IMG/VR virus record: IMGVR_UViG_3300046005_000306
Location: 1-23,310 of that record
Strand: one strand, 5' to 3'
Origin: a virus
Length of the DNA: 23,310 nucleotides
The notes below the pieces were generated by a model. That model searched no databases. It saw only the letters and a program-made list of their open reading frames with translations, and was not told the DNA's origin. The translations under genes were made by a program, and so were the position numbers. This document shows, piece by piece, positions 16,703-21,938 of the stretch (its first letter is position 1; each line of letters opens with the position of its first letter).

Positions 16703-17137
16703 ATGTCGGCTTTAGAGATAGTTCTTAAGCTCATTAGAGATAGTGAAGGTTGTAAATTAACTGCATACCAATGCAGTGGGGGCGTGTGGACAGTGGGTTG
16801 GGGATATACTGGCGCTGAAGTAAAGAAAGGTGTTTGCTGGACACAAGAAAAAGCTGATGAATGTTTGTTAATAACGGCTATGGCGGTGCTTGACAGAGCG
16901 GTGAAGTATTCACCCATACTAGCAACGGCGAACATTGAAAAATTAGCTGCTATTGCTGACTTCATTTATAATCTGGGTGTTGGTAATTACGCCAAATCGA
17001 CATTAAAGAAACAAGTCGATGCGGGTAATTGGCTGGCGGCTTCATCCGAAATAAAGAAATGGGATAAAGCAGGCGGTAAGGTCTTAAAAGGTCTTACTAT
17101 TCGTAGAAATAAAGAAGCAGAATTATTACTCTTATGA
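16703..17137 (+). CDS. Endolysin, GH24 lysozyme with E-C-T triad
   Basis: The product has 144 residues from ATG 16703. An upstream in-frame ATG (16661) lies inside the previous gene, adds only a short non-SAR segment and is less likely. The GH24 motif is visible: Glu15 in 'RDSEGCKLTAYQCSGGVWTV', eight residues, Cys24, five residues, then Thr30, followed by 'GWGYT'. E-8-[DC]-5-T is the catalytic spacing of lambdoid-type lysozymes, and here the usual Asp is Cys. 'IADFIYNLGVGNYAKSTL' and 'GLTIRRNKEAELL' are the conserved helices of the family. It cuts peptidoglycan glycan strands. No signal peptide or SAR helix is seen, so export would need a holin, consistent with the two upstream genes. Confidence 0.88.
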   Translation: MSALEIVLKLIRDSEGCKLTAYQCSGGVWTVGWGYTGAEVKKGVCWTQEKADECLLITAMAVLDRAVKYSPILATANIEKLAAIADFIYNLGVGNYAKSTLKKQVDAGNWLAASSEIKKWDKAGGKVLKGLTIRRNKEAELLLL

Positions 17138-17289
17138 TTAACTTAGAATTAGAACTAGAAGAAATTAACATCATTATGAACGCTTTAGGTGTAGGCCAAT
17201 TCGTTCAAGTAGCTGGCGTTATCAAAAAGATTCAAGAACAAGCAGGCCCACAAGTTGCTGCGATGCCTGCTGAAGAAGAAATTATTTAA
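17134..17289 (+). CDS. Small 51-residue phage protein after the endolysin
   Basis: ATG 17134 overlaps the endolysin stop (ATGA). The frame runs to TAA 17287-17289. The product begins MINLELELEEINIIMNALGV. It continues with 'VAGVIKKIQEQAGPQVAAM' and an acidic end. This is the pattern of a small phage protein I recognise (L-x-x-x-E-[LI]-N-x-[IV]-[LM]-N-x-L-G ... V-x-x-[LV]-I-x-K-I-x-x-Q), whose function I do not know. It is the last + strand gene, and its end overlaps the end of the convergent gene at 17282. Confidence 0.75.
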   Translation: MINLELELEEINIIMNALGVGQFVQVAGVIKKIQEQAGPQVAAMPAEEEII

Positions 17290-17578
17290 TACCTGGTATT
17301 GGTGGGATAGGAACAACTAGCATAGCAGGCGCTATTTGTTCCATCGGCGTTACTACTGGAACCACATCAGGTGTAGTAATATTTGTACCTAATGCCATGC
17401 GGTTAATCACCATCCCATTAGTACAGGTAGTTTGCGTACCAAAGGTAGTGCAGTTAATTGTTTCTGCTGATGCCACATTAACCATTAGTGACATAATCAG
17501 CAGAATCATTAGTACAATATTCAGTATTCTTGATTTATGCAGTTTTTGTTCGATTTCTTCACAGTTATAGAATATCAT
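17282..17578 (-). CDS. Secreted or anchored small protein with signal peptide
   Basis: The product has 98 residues, with a charged N-terminus, a hydrophobic stretch 'ILNIVLMILLIMSLMVNVASA' (about residues 18-38) and a plausible signal peptidase I site after A-S-A. The exported part has two cysteines in 'CTTFGTQTTC', which could form a disulfide, and a Pro/Val-rich C-terminus. GGAG precedes the start and an ATGA overlap links it to the 60-residue gene upstream. It is the last gene of the - strand operon. No lipobox is present, so it does not look like an outer-membrane spanin. The function is unknown. Confidence 0.6.
   Translation of the reverse strand: MIFYNCEEIEQKLHKSRILNIVLMILLIMSLMVNVASAETINCTTFGTQTTCTNGMVINRMALGTNITTPDVVPVVTPMEQIAPAMLVVPIPPIPGIK
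17310..17342. other. Bulged hairpin near the convergent gene ends
   Basis: GGAACAA (17310-17316) pairs with TTGTTCC (17336-17342). ATAGC (17322-17326) pairs with GCTAT (17331-17335) around an AGGC loop, and five unpaired bases lie on the left side. It lies 20 bases after the last + strand stop and inside the - strand gene. It could slow or end transcription from the late operon, but there is no T tract, so a terminator call is weak. Confidence 0.25.
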
Positions 17579-17757
17579 TGACTTTCTCCAAAAAGTTGAT
17601 TGCGCTCCCTAGCCATTCTCAGGGTGCAAAAGCGTTGATGTAGACGTATCATAACCATCGCCCGCCTAGCACCTATTTTTTCATTCTCCAACAATTTTAC
17701 TACTTCTTCTTCATCTAAATCTGATAACACTTCATTCAGTTTTCTCCAACTTAACAT
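17575..17757 (-). CDS. Small conserved-type phage protein, 60 residues
   Basis: The start at ATG 17757 is preferred to an in-frame codon 39 bases upstream, because it has GGAG at the right spacing and gives the familiar start MLSWRKLNEVLSDLDEEEV. The sequence continues 'KLLENEKIGARRAMVMIRLH' and ends in 'LRMARERNQL'. This acidic-then-basic pattern (W-R-K-L ... L-x-x-E-x-x-x-x-R-R-x-x-x-x-x-R-L-H-x-R-[FY]-x-x-L-R) occurs in small phage proteins next to helicase genes. The function is unknown, though the basic helical C-terminal half could bind nucleic acid. It overlaps the helicase end by 7 bases. Confidence 0.75.
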   Translation of the reverse strand: MLSWRKLNEVLSDLDEEEVVKLLENEKIGARRAMVMIRLHQRFCTLRMARERNQLFGESQ

Positions 17758-19097
17758 TTTGAAAGCTCCAAGATTGCAATTTCTGATAAGGTGCATTTCT
17801 CCTGCAAAACAGAATAGATGCGTTCGTCTATCGTTTTATCGGTCAGCATGACGTAGCACCACACTTCCCGCTTTTGACCACTCCTATGAATACGCCCTAT
17901 TGCCTGTTCGTACAGCTCCCGTGACCACGGCAGCGATAAGAACACTATCTTATTACCATGATGCTGAAGATTCAGGCCATGCCCTGCGCTCTTAGGGTGC
18001 GCCAACAACAACTCAATCTGCCCCGTATTCCAACGCTCAACAGCGTTATGGTCATCTAAAGTTTGCGCATGGGGGTATCTGCGCTTCAGTTCTGCTAACT
18101 CCTCCTTGTAGGTGTAAAAAATCATTGTACAGTCTCTCTGATTTTCTGCAAGTAATTCTTCTAACCTATCGAATTTATGACTGGAAAACCAAATCGATTC
18201 AGTAGATGAATCATACTTCCCCGGAGTCTTAGCAGGCGTAGTAGTCGTATGGTACACAAAGCCAGAACTCATTTGTTGCAGTTTGGTTGTTACGACTGCC
18301 GAATTAACCGCAACGGCTGTCACGCTAGGAAACTCCACTACAAAATCTTTCTTCATGGTGTTGTAGAGTTCCAATTCCATCTGGCACTTCACTTCAACAA
18401 TGTGCAATGGCGGCATTAAGTCAGTATAATCCCCTGCGTCTAATAGATATGTCGCTGGGCGTATCGCTTTCATTATCTTAGGTAAGGAATCAGAACGTGC
18501 CGCCCATTCTCCATAATCTCGATTCATCAGTACGAAATACTTTTCTAAGAACGCACCTTTGCTTCTGCCTAGCAATGTTTGGTCTACTACTTTACATTGC
18601 CCAAAGACATCTTCTAAACCATTGCTAGTAAACGATCCGGTCAAACCCCAACGTATCTTGAACAGATCAATTACTTTGAACAACGCTTTAAAGCGTGACC
18701 CAGACGGGTTCTTCAAACGTGTCAATTCATCGAAAACGATCCCGTCAAATTTCAGCAGCTCTGGATGTTCACGGCAAAGCCATAGCAGATTGTCGTAATT
18801 CGTTACGATGACATTGGCGCTGCATTTAAAAGCGTCCAATCTGTTCTTAGCTGTACCAACAGCTACTTCAATGTATAGATTAGAAGCCCATTTAAGCCCT
18901 TCCTGCCTCCAAACATCTGTACACACACGCTTGGGTGCAAGCACTAGAAATCGTTTAACATGCCCGTCCTGAATCATCGCCTGCATAGCTGTTAAAGTGA
19001 TGGCCGTCTTGCCAGCACCAACTGGCGCAAGAATCATCGCTCGATCACGGCTATACAGGAAGTCAGCAGCCTCATCCTGATACGGTCTTAAAACCAT
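17751..19097 (-). CDS. SNF2-type DEAD/DEAH-box helicase
   Basis: The product has 448 residues and holds a complete two-lobe superfamily 2 helicase core. The motifs are Q-like 'LRPYQDEAADFL' (3-14), Walker A 'APVGAGKT' (24-31) and motif Ia 'FLVLAPKRVC' (50-59). Walker B/motif II is 'FDELTRLKNP' (122-131, DELT in place of DEAH), and motif III is 'GLTGSFTSNG'. Motif V is 'AGHGLNLQ' (371-378) and motif VI is 'QAIGRIHRSGQ' (398-408). The R-I-x-R-x-G-Q ending of motif VI marks the SNF2/RapA side of the superfamily. Phage members are compact and probably work in replication, recombination or remodelling of DNA. It overlaps a 41-residue gene upstream by 10 bases and the 60-residue gene downstream by 7. 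Confidence 0.9.
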   Translation of the reverse strand: MVLRPYQDEAADFLYSRDRAMILAPVGAGKTAITLTAMQAMIQDGHVKRFLVLAPKRVCTDVWRQEGLKWASNLYIEVAVGTAKNRLDAFKCSANVIVTNYDNLLWLCREHPELLKFDGIVFDELTRLKNPSGSRFKALFKVIDLFKIRWGLTGSFTSNGLEDVFGQCKVVDQTLLGRSKGAFLEKYFVLMNRDYGEWAARSDSLPKIMKAIRPATYLLDAGDYTDLMPPLHIVEVKCQMELELYNTMKKDFVVEFPSVTAVAVNSAVVTTKLQQMSSGFVYHTTTTPAKTPGKYDSSTESIWFSSHKFDRLEELLAENQRDCTMIFYTYKEELAELKRRYPHAQTLDDHNAVERWNTGQIELLLAHPKSAGHGLNLQHHGNKIVFLSLPWSRELYEQAIGRIHRSGQKREVWCYVMLTDKTIDERIYSVLQEKCTLSEIAILELSKC

Positions 19098-19213
19098 TGC
19101 CTTGTCCAGTTCAAGTAGGCTTTACACGGAGTGCTTCCAAAACCTTTAATCTCATAAGGCCCAATGCACAGCCACATATTACCTACACGTTTAATTCTAG
19201 GTTTAATGTTCAT
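19088..19213 (-). CDS. Small phage protein, 41 residues
   Basis: ATG 19213 overlaps the end of the Cys-rich gene by 11 bases, and the frame ends at TAA 19088-19090, inside the helicase start. The product begins with a basic segment 'MNIKPRIKRVGNMWLCIGPY', continues 'GFGSTPCKAYLNW' and ends 'TRQWF'. The arrangement K-P-R-I-x-x-x-x-x-x-W-x-C ... G-x-G-x-T-P-x-x-A-Y-x-x-W is one I recognise from small phage and prophage proteins of unknown function. Retention of Trp, Gly, Thr-Pro and Ala-Tyr supports a real gene. There is no strong Shine-Dalgarno, and coupling to the upstream stop is likely. Confidence 0.72.
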   Translation of the reverse strand: MNIKPRIKRVGNMWLCIGPYEIKGFGSTPCKAYLNWTRQWF

Positions 19214-19400
19214 ATTCATGCGCGTTGCGCCAGTCTATAAATAAGGTACATTCAAGTTCTTTTATTTCTTTCTTTGCGTCCATGCGCCACATAAAGTCCT
19301 TAGTATCTATCTCGATAGTTAGATAACGAGCGCAGTCTTGTTTTTTTTCGCAGTTACTTCCAAGACAACGGGCGTTTTCATTTGGTAATGGATATTTCAT
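19203..19400 (-). CDS. Cys-rich small protein, copy 1
   Basis: The product has 65 residues with C12-x4-C17-x5-C23 ('CLGSNCEKKQDC') and a fourth Cys in 'ELECTLFID'. The spacing suggests a metal or Fe-S site (inference). It is a paralogue of the protein at 20614-20817, sharing ARCLGSNC, K-K, C-x-R-Y-L-x-I-E, D-T-K-D-F, M-D-A-x-K-E and F-I-D-x-R. The start overlaps the end of the upstream array gene by 23 bases, because that gene's frame is shifted compared with the equivalent junction at copy 2. The function is unknown. Confidence 0.72.
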   Translation of the reverse strand: MKYPLPNENARCLGSNCEKKQDCARYLTIEIDTKDFMWRMDAKKEIKELECTLFIDWRNAHEYEH

Positions 19401-19557
19401 TATTTACTCCGTGCATCTTTTCTGCAAACTTAACCCCAGCCCAGAAGCTTTCAGCGTTAATTGCATCTTCATTATCTCTAAAGCCTTGAGAGATTTCTTC
19501 ACGAGTTAAACCTTCTCGTAATTCTTCTCGTAAATCTTCTCGTAAATCTTTACTCAT
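19378..19557 (-). CDS. Array protein A (short paralogue, MSK...EK-x-HG family)
   Basis: ATG 19557 is set by GGAGGTGGGG just upstream. A longer in-frame version (to 19593) would begin inside gene B and is not preferred. The 59-residue product has three tandem Asp/Glu-Leu-Arg-Glu units, 'LTREEISQGF', and the family end 'FWAGVKFAEKMHGV'. Unlike its relatives it does not stop after HG. Relative to the remnant at 20817 the DNA lacks 7 bases after the HG codons, and the frame then reads through into the next gene before stopping. It looks like an internally deleted member of the B/C/D family. The function is unknown. Confidence 0.68.
   Translation of the reverse strand: MSKDLREDLREELREGLTREEISQGFRDNEDAINAESFWAGVKFAEKMHGVNNEISITK
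19513..19548 (-). repeat. 12-base tandem repeats at the start of gene A
   Basis: Three 12-base units, GATTTACGAGAA and close variants, encode DLRE, DLRE and ELRE. The same unit is present in two copies in the 19-codon remnant at 20844-20867. The units keep the reading frame when they expand or contract. Confidence 0.85.
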
Positions 19558-19934
19558 TCCCCACCTCCAATACCGTGTTCTTTTTCTGCCCACTTAACCC
19601 CATCTTTAAACGCTTCTCTTGTGACATTTAGCATTGATTGATTGCCAACACTTATTTGTTGCGGTGTTAAAGGCTCACGTTTTGGCGGTGCTGCGTAAAG
19701 TGGTGAGGTGTATATCTTAGTGCCAACTGGTAGTGCTTCTAATTTTTTTGCGTCCTCAAAAGATACTCTGAATGATTGAAATTGTGGTGTTTCTAACTTT
19801 GTTGCCACGGGTTGGTCTTGTTCAGGTTGGGCGAGGAGTTCTTGGATTTCTTTGTACAGTGTATGACCAATAAACCAATCCCCGTCATCATCTTCAACCA
19901 TAGCTCTTTTCAGTAACTCCCTTTCTTTACTCAT
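19554..19934 (-). CDS. Array protein B (MSKERELL...LYAAP...AEKEHGIGGGE)
   Basis: ATG 19934 follows AAGGAG at normal spacing. A TTG two codons earlier sits too close to the Shine-Dalgarno and is not preferred. The product has 126 residues. Its parts are an N-terminal helix 'MSKERELLKRAM', 'IQELLAQPEQDQPVA', a middle block 'TKIYTSPLYAAPPKREPLT' and a C-terminal helix 'NQSMLNVTREAFKDGVKWAE', then KEHGIGGGE. The middle and end match gene C, and the N-terminus and end match D. Proteins with a 'LY-x-x-P-x-x-R-x-P-L-T' segment and an E-K-x-H-G-I end are common accessory genes in phages of proteobacteria. I know no function for them. Confidence 0.75.
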   Translation of the reverse strand: MSKERELLKRAMVEDDDGDWFIGHTLYKEIQELLAQPEQDQPVATKLETPQFQSFRVSFEDAKKLEALPVGTKIYTSPLYAAPPKREPLTPQQISVGNQSMLNVTREAFKDGVKWAEKEHGIGGGE

Positions 19935-20295
19935 TATCAAAGCTCCTTATACCGTGTGCTTTTTCTGCAAACTTAACGCCTTTCCTAAACGCCAATCTAG
20001 TCACCTCTAATAATGATTGATTAGCCAGACATATAAAATACTCACTCAAAGGCTTACGTTTTTGTGGTGCGGCGTATAAAGGTCTTAAGTTAAATGGTTG
20101 CGTTGACTCGCCTTTAAATGGTTTTTCACTCCCACAATATGCTTGTGTTGACTCAAGGTCATTCTCGTACCACTCATACATCCAAGCCACAGGCTCTTGC
20201 TCAGGTTGGTCGAGGAGTTCTTTGATTTCATCAGCAAGCTCTCCTTCCCACATATAATCTAGTATTCTCTGCAACAACTCTCTTTCTTTACTCAT
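19927..20295 (-). CDS. Array protein C (paralogue of B)
   Basis: ATG 20295 is set by GGAGGTGGGG, which is also the coding end of gene D. The product has 122 residues: 'MSKERELLQRILDYMWEG', 'IKELLDQPEQEPVAWMYEWY', then 'LRPLYAAPQKRKPLSEYF' and 'ANQSLLEVTRLAFRKGVKFA' with EKAHGI. The end differs from its relatives (RSFDNE) because its DNA holds a different Shine-Dalgarno, AAGGAG, for gene B. It overlaps gene B by 8 bases. 'ESTQ' occurs twice in the middle (LESTQAY and GESTQPF). The function is unknown; the cytoplasmic, soluble character is clear from composition. Confidence 0.75.
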   Translation of the reverse strand: MSKERELLQRILDYMWEGELADEIKELLDQPEQEPVAWMYEWYENDLESTQAYCGSEKPFKGESTQPFNLRPLYAAPQKRKPLSEYFICLANQSLLEVTRLAFRKGVKFAEKAHGIRSFDNE

Positions 20296-20624
20296 TCCCC
20301 ACCTCCAATGCCGTGTGCTTTTTCTACGCTTCTTATCCATCTAATGACGTATCTGACTTGATGATCGTCCATATTTTCAACAATCCCTTCTTTATCAAGA
20401 GCATATATAACATCTTCTGTTAATGGTTTGGGTGGTGCAAACTCATTGACCCCTTGTCTAAACCCTTTCCCATACCATTCAATCTTTGTTTCTGCTAAAA
20501 GAGGCTCTTGATCTTGCTCAGGTTCGGCAAGACACTCTTTTATATCATTGAACAAACTGACCACATCTTCTTCTGTTTTCAGTTCAGTCATAAACCTTTT
20601 AAGCAACTCTCTTTCAATAGTCAT
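20292..20624 (-). CDS. Array protein D (diverged paralogue of B and C)
   Basis: ATG 20624 is chosen because AGGGA lies about 8 bases before it. The in-frame ATG 12 bases upstream directly abuts that AGGG. The product has 110 residues. The N-terminus 'MTIERELLKRFM' and 'IKECLAEPEQDQEP' match B and C. The centre differs ('FAPPKPLTEDVIYALDKEGI' replaces the LYAAP block but keeps P-x-x-P-L-T). The end 'WIRSVEKAHGIGGGE' is the family end. It overlaps the Cys-rich gene upstream by 11 bases and gene C downstream by 4 (ATGA). Confidence 0.72.
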   Translation of the reverse strand: MTIERELLKRFMTELKTEEDVVSLFNDIKECLAEPEQDQEPLLAETKIEWYGKGFRQGVNEFAPPKPLTEDVIYALDKEGIVENMDDHQVRYVIRWIRSVEKAHGIGGGE

Positions 20625-20817
20625 AAAAATTAACATCCCTAAAATCTATAAAAAAACTACAATCCATTTCTTTTAATTCTTTCATTGCATCCATGTGAAA
20701 AAAGAAATCTTTTGTATCTACCTCAATGCTTAAGTATCTGGAGCAGTTTTCTTTTTTGTCGCAGTTGCTACCTAAGCAACGTGCTGTGTCGTCAGACAGT
20801 GGGCGTGTCATTTTCAT
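20614..20817 (-). CDS. Cys-rich small protein, copy 2
   Basis: The product has 67 residues with C14-x4-C18-type spacing, 'CLGSNCDKKENCSRYLSIE', then 'DTKDFFFHMDA' and a fourth Cys in 'EMDCSFFID'. It is the closest relative of the protein at 19203-19400, roughly half identical by eye and identical at all four Cys. The start is a TAATG overlap with the 19-codon remnant, whose GGAGG serves as Shine-Dalgarno. A second ATG two codons later is possible. In both copies an array gene ending in HG lies directly upstream, so the pair was probably duplicated as a unit. Metal binding is an inference. Confidence 0.72.
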   Translation of the reverse strand: MKMTRPLSDDTARCLGSNCDKKENCSRYLSIEVDTKDFFFHMDAMKELKEMDCSFFIDFRDVNFYDY

Positions 20818-20876
20818 TATTTACCTCCAATGCCGTGCATATCTTCTCGTAAATCTTCTCGTAAATCTTTACTCAT
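20817..20876 (-). pseudogene. 19-codon remnant of the array family
   Basis: The frame from ATG 20876 (Shine-Dalgarno GGAGGTAGG, coded by the end of the HTH gene) to TAA 20817-20819 reads MSKDLREDLREDMHGIGGK. It joins the start of gene A (MSKDLREDLRE) directly to the family end (MHGIGG), with the whole centre missing. Both flanking junctions are intact, so it still carries a start, a stop and the Shine-Dalgarno for the Cys-rich gene. It is either a deletion remnant kept because it transmits translation, or a leader peptide. Whether it is translated is not known. Confidence 0.6.
20844..20867 (-). repeat. 12-base tandem repeats in the remnant
   Basis: Two units of GATTTACGAGAA encode DLRE twice, identical to the first two units in gene A at 19525-19548. 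They are good material for recombination between the two loci. Confidence 0.8.
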
Positions 20877-21115
20877 TTCCTACCTCCAATAGTAATATGA
20901 TCGCCTACTCTTGGAGGCGTTTCACCTGTCATTTTCAGCCAGTAATCCAATAAGTTAATGGCTTCCTGCCATCCTGCTGGTGGTCTTTTGGTTTCCTGTT
21001 TGACGCATGACAGGGTGCTTACTGCGGTATCGGTCTTTCTAGCTAGTTCTGCCAGGCTAACCCCTTTTCCATATAGCACCTGAATCATCAAGGCAAAGTC
21101 TATATCTCTAGCCAT
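20873..21115 (-). CDS. Small helix-turn-helix DNA-binding protein
   Basis: The product has 80 residues. ATG 21115 follows GGGAGGT and overlaps the upstream gene by 8 bases. Residues 9-45 read as an HTH of the Cro/CI or XRE sort: 'MIQVLYGKGVSLAELARKTD' then 'AVSTLSCVKQETKRPPAGWQ'. It has the usual L-A-x-x-x-x-x-x-x-S-T-L-S pattern and a following helix 'EAINLLDYWLKM'. It probably regulates transcription, and the divergent region at 22448-22563 is one candidate target (inference). The last residues, ITIGGRK, are encoded by the same junction DNA as the array proteins' ends, although the rest of the protein is unrelated to them. Confidence 0.72.
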   Translation of the reverse strand: MARDIDFALMIQVLYGKGVSLAELARKTDTAVSTLSCVKQETKRPPAGWQEAINLLDYWLKMTGETPPRVGDHITIGGRK

Positions 21116-21578
21116 TTTTAGACCTCCCGTCCATCATTCTGCGTCTGGCTTCATCGCAGTACAGTTCCATGTCCTTACTGCGGTGCATGAACTGAACGAT
21201 CTGTGCAGACATTCCAGTCAACTTAATGACCGGGCGTTTATACATGAACGCGCACATTTCTCTTATGTACGGTAGCCAATCCATGATCTCAGCGCGGTTA
21301 TAAAGGACTGTTCCGTCCATGTGAGTGCCAGTATGCTTAGGCATACAATAGCGCGCGTCTTTGACGATCTTGTCGAGTGTTAAGGCTTTAATACCGATCA
21401 GCGTTAAGATTTCTTTTTTGGTGATGTTAGCTTGAGCAATAGGCCGGATACCATCTACACTTAAACGAGTGTTGAGGCGTTTCAATCGGACACGCTCATT
21501 GATAGCAATTCGGTTCTTGTCGTAGTAGGCAAAGCTCCTTTGCCGTTGTAATTCGTCACGTTGCGTCTTTGTGTGCAT
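21108..21578 (-). CDS. Unknown protein with possible winged-HTH segment
   Basis: The product has 156 residues. ATG 21578 follows GGAGC and overlaps the DUF3310 gene by 23 bases. The N-terminus is strongly basic and helical ('QRDELQRQRSFAYYDKNR', 'INERVRLKRLNTRL'). Residues about 53-103 ('ITKKEILTLIGIKALTLDKI', then 'CMPKHTGTHMDGTVLYNRAE' and 'IMDWL') resemble the MerR/AlpA type of winged HTH, where a [FYC]-x-P-K turn is followed by a strand and an E-[IV]-x-x-W-L helix. DNA binding is therefore plausible but unproven. It could regulate the operon or act in replication. I do not recognise the full-length family. Confidence 0.6.
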   Translation of the reverse strand: MHTKTQRDELQRQRSFAYYDKNRIAINERVRLKRLNTRLSVDGIRPIAQANITKKEILTLIGIKALTLDKIVKDARYCMPKHTGTHMDGTVLYNRAEIMDWLPYIREMCAFMYKRPVIKLTGMSAQIVQFMHRSKDMELYCDEARRRMMDGRSKNG

Positions 21579-21768
21579 AGTCTAGCTCCAAGATTAGTTC
21601 ACAGTAGTGTATGATTTTTTTAATGTCCTCTGCGCCATTCTTACTTCGATGACGCGTGATGTACTTTACGATGTTGCCTTCCATGTACGGTAATTTGTTG
21701 GCATGGATGTAAACAACGGGTTGAATGGGTAACAAATAATGATCCCCTCCAACCATCCTAGTCGTCAT
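21556..21768 (-). CDS. DUF3310 family protein
   Basis: The product has 70 residues with the family landmarks: 'MVGGDHYLLPIQPVVYIHAN' at the start, then 'LPYMEGNIVKYITRHRSKNG' and 'AEDIKKIIHYCELIL'. The G-x-H-Y, E-G-N-[IV]-[IV]-K-Y-[IV]-x-R and K-x-G-x-x-D-[IL]-x-K elements are all present. The family is widespread in phage early regions next to nucleotide-metabolism or replication genes, and its biochemical role is, to my knowledge, not settled. The start overlaps the upstream 57-residue gene by 4 bases. Confidence 0.85.
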   Translation of the reverse strand: MTTRMVGGDHYLLPIQPVVYIHANKLPYMEGNIVKYITRHRSKNGAEDIKKIIHYCELILELDYAHKDAT

Positions 21769-21938
21769 ACCATAACCTCTTTAAAAGCTTTAGTTCTAGC
21801 GGAAGCTGTGGTTAAGCCGTTGATGCGTTTGTAGCGGCTGACTAAGTATTCAAATTCATCTTCCTGCTTTTCAGTTGGCCGTTTAAGCCCACCTTTTACT
21901 ACTTGTTCGTACAGCCAATCTATATCTTGATCTACCAT
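21765..21938 (-). CDS. Small phage protein, 57 residues
   Basis: ATG 21938 overlaps the VRR-NUC stop by 7 bases and has GGAG about 12 bases upstream. The frame ends at TGA 21765-21767. The product starts MVDQDIDWLYEQVVKGGLKR and has a helical acidic/basic centre 'TEKQEDEFEYLVSRYKRING'. It ends with a short basic tail. No membrane segment or known motif is seen. Dense overlap with both neighbours and a good start support a real gene. The function is unknown. Confidence 0.68.
   Translation of the reverse strand: MVDQDIDWLYEQVVKGGLKRPTEKQEDEFEYLVSRYKRINGLTTASARTKAFKEVMV

Noticed and set aside
16612-16965. 117-residue frame on the - strand opposite the lysis genes
   Set aside because: It lies wholly antisense to the XhlA-like gene and the lysozyme, both of which are well supported, and shows no motif of its own.
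17282-17578. Spanin (Rz/Rz1) identity for the secreted protein
   Set aside because: It is on the opposite strand from the lysis genes, has no lipobox and no coiled-coil periplasmic domain.
19500-19560. CRISPR-like short repeats near 19513 and 20844
   Set aside because: The 12-base units are directly tandem, in frame and without spacers, so they are coding repeats.
20873-21115. Cro/CI lysogeny switch
   Set aside because: One HTH gene lies inside a long operon. No divergent repressor partner, operator set or integrase is visible, so lysogeny cannot be claimed.
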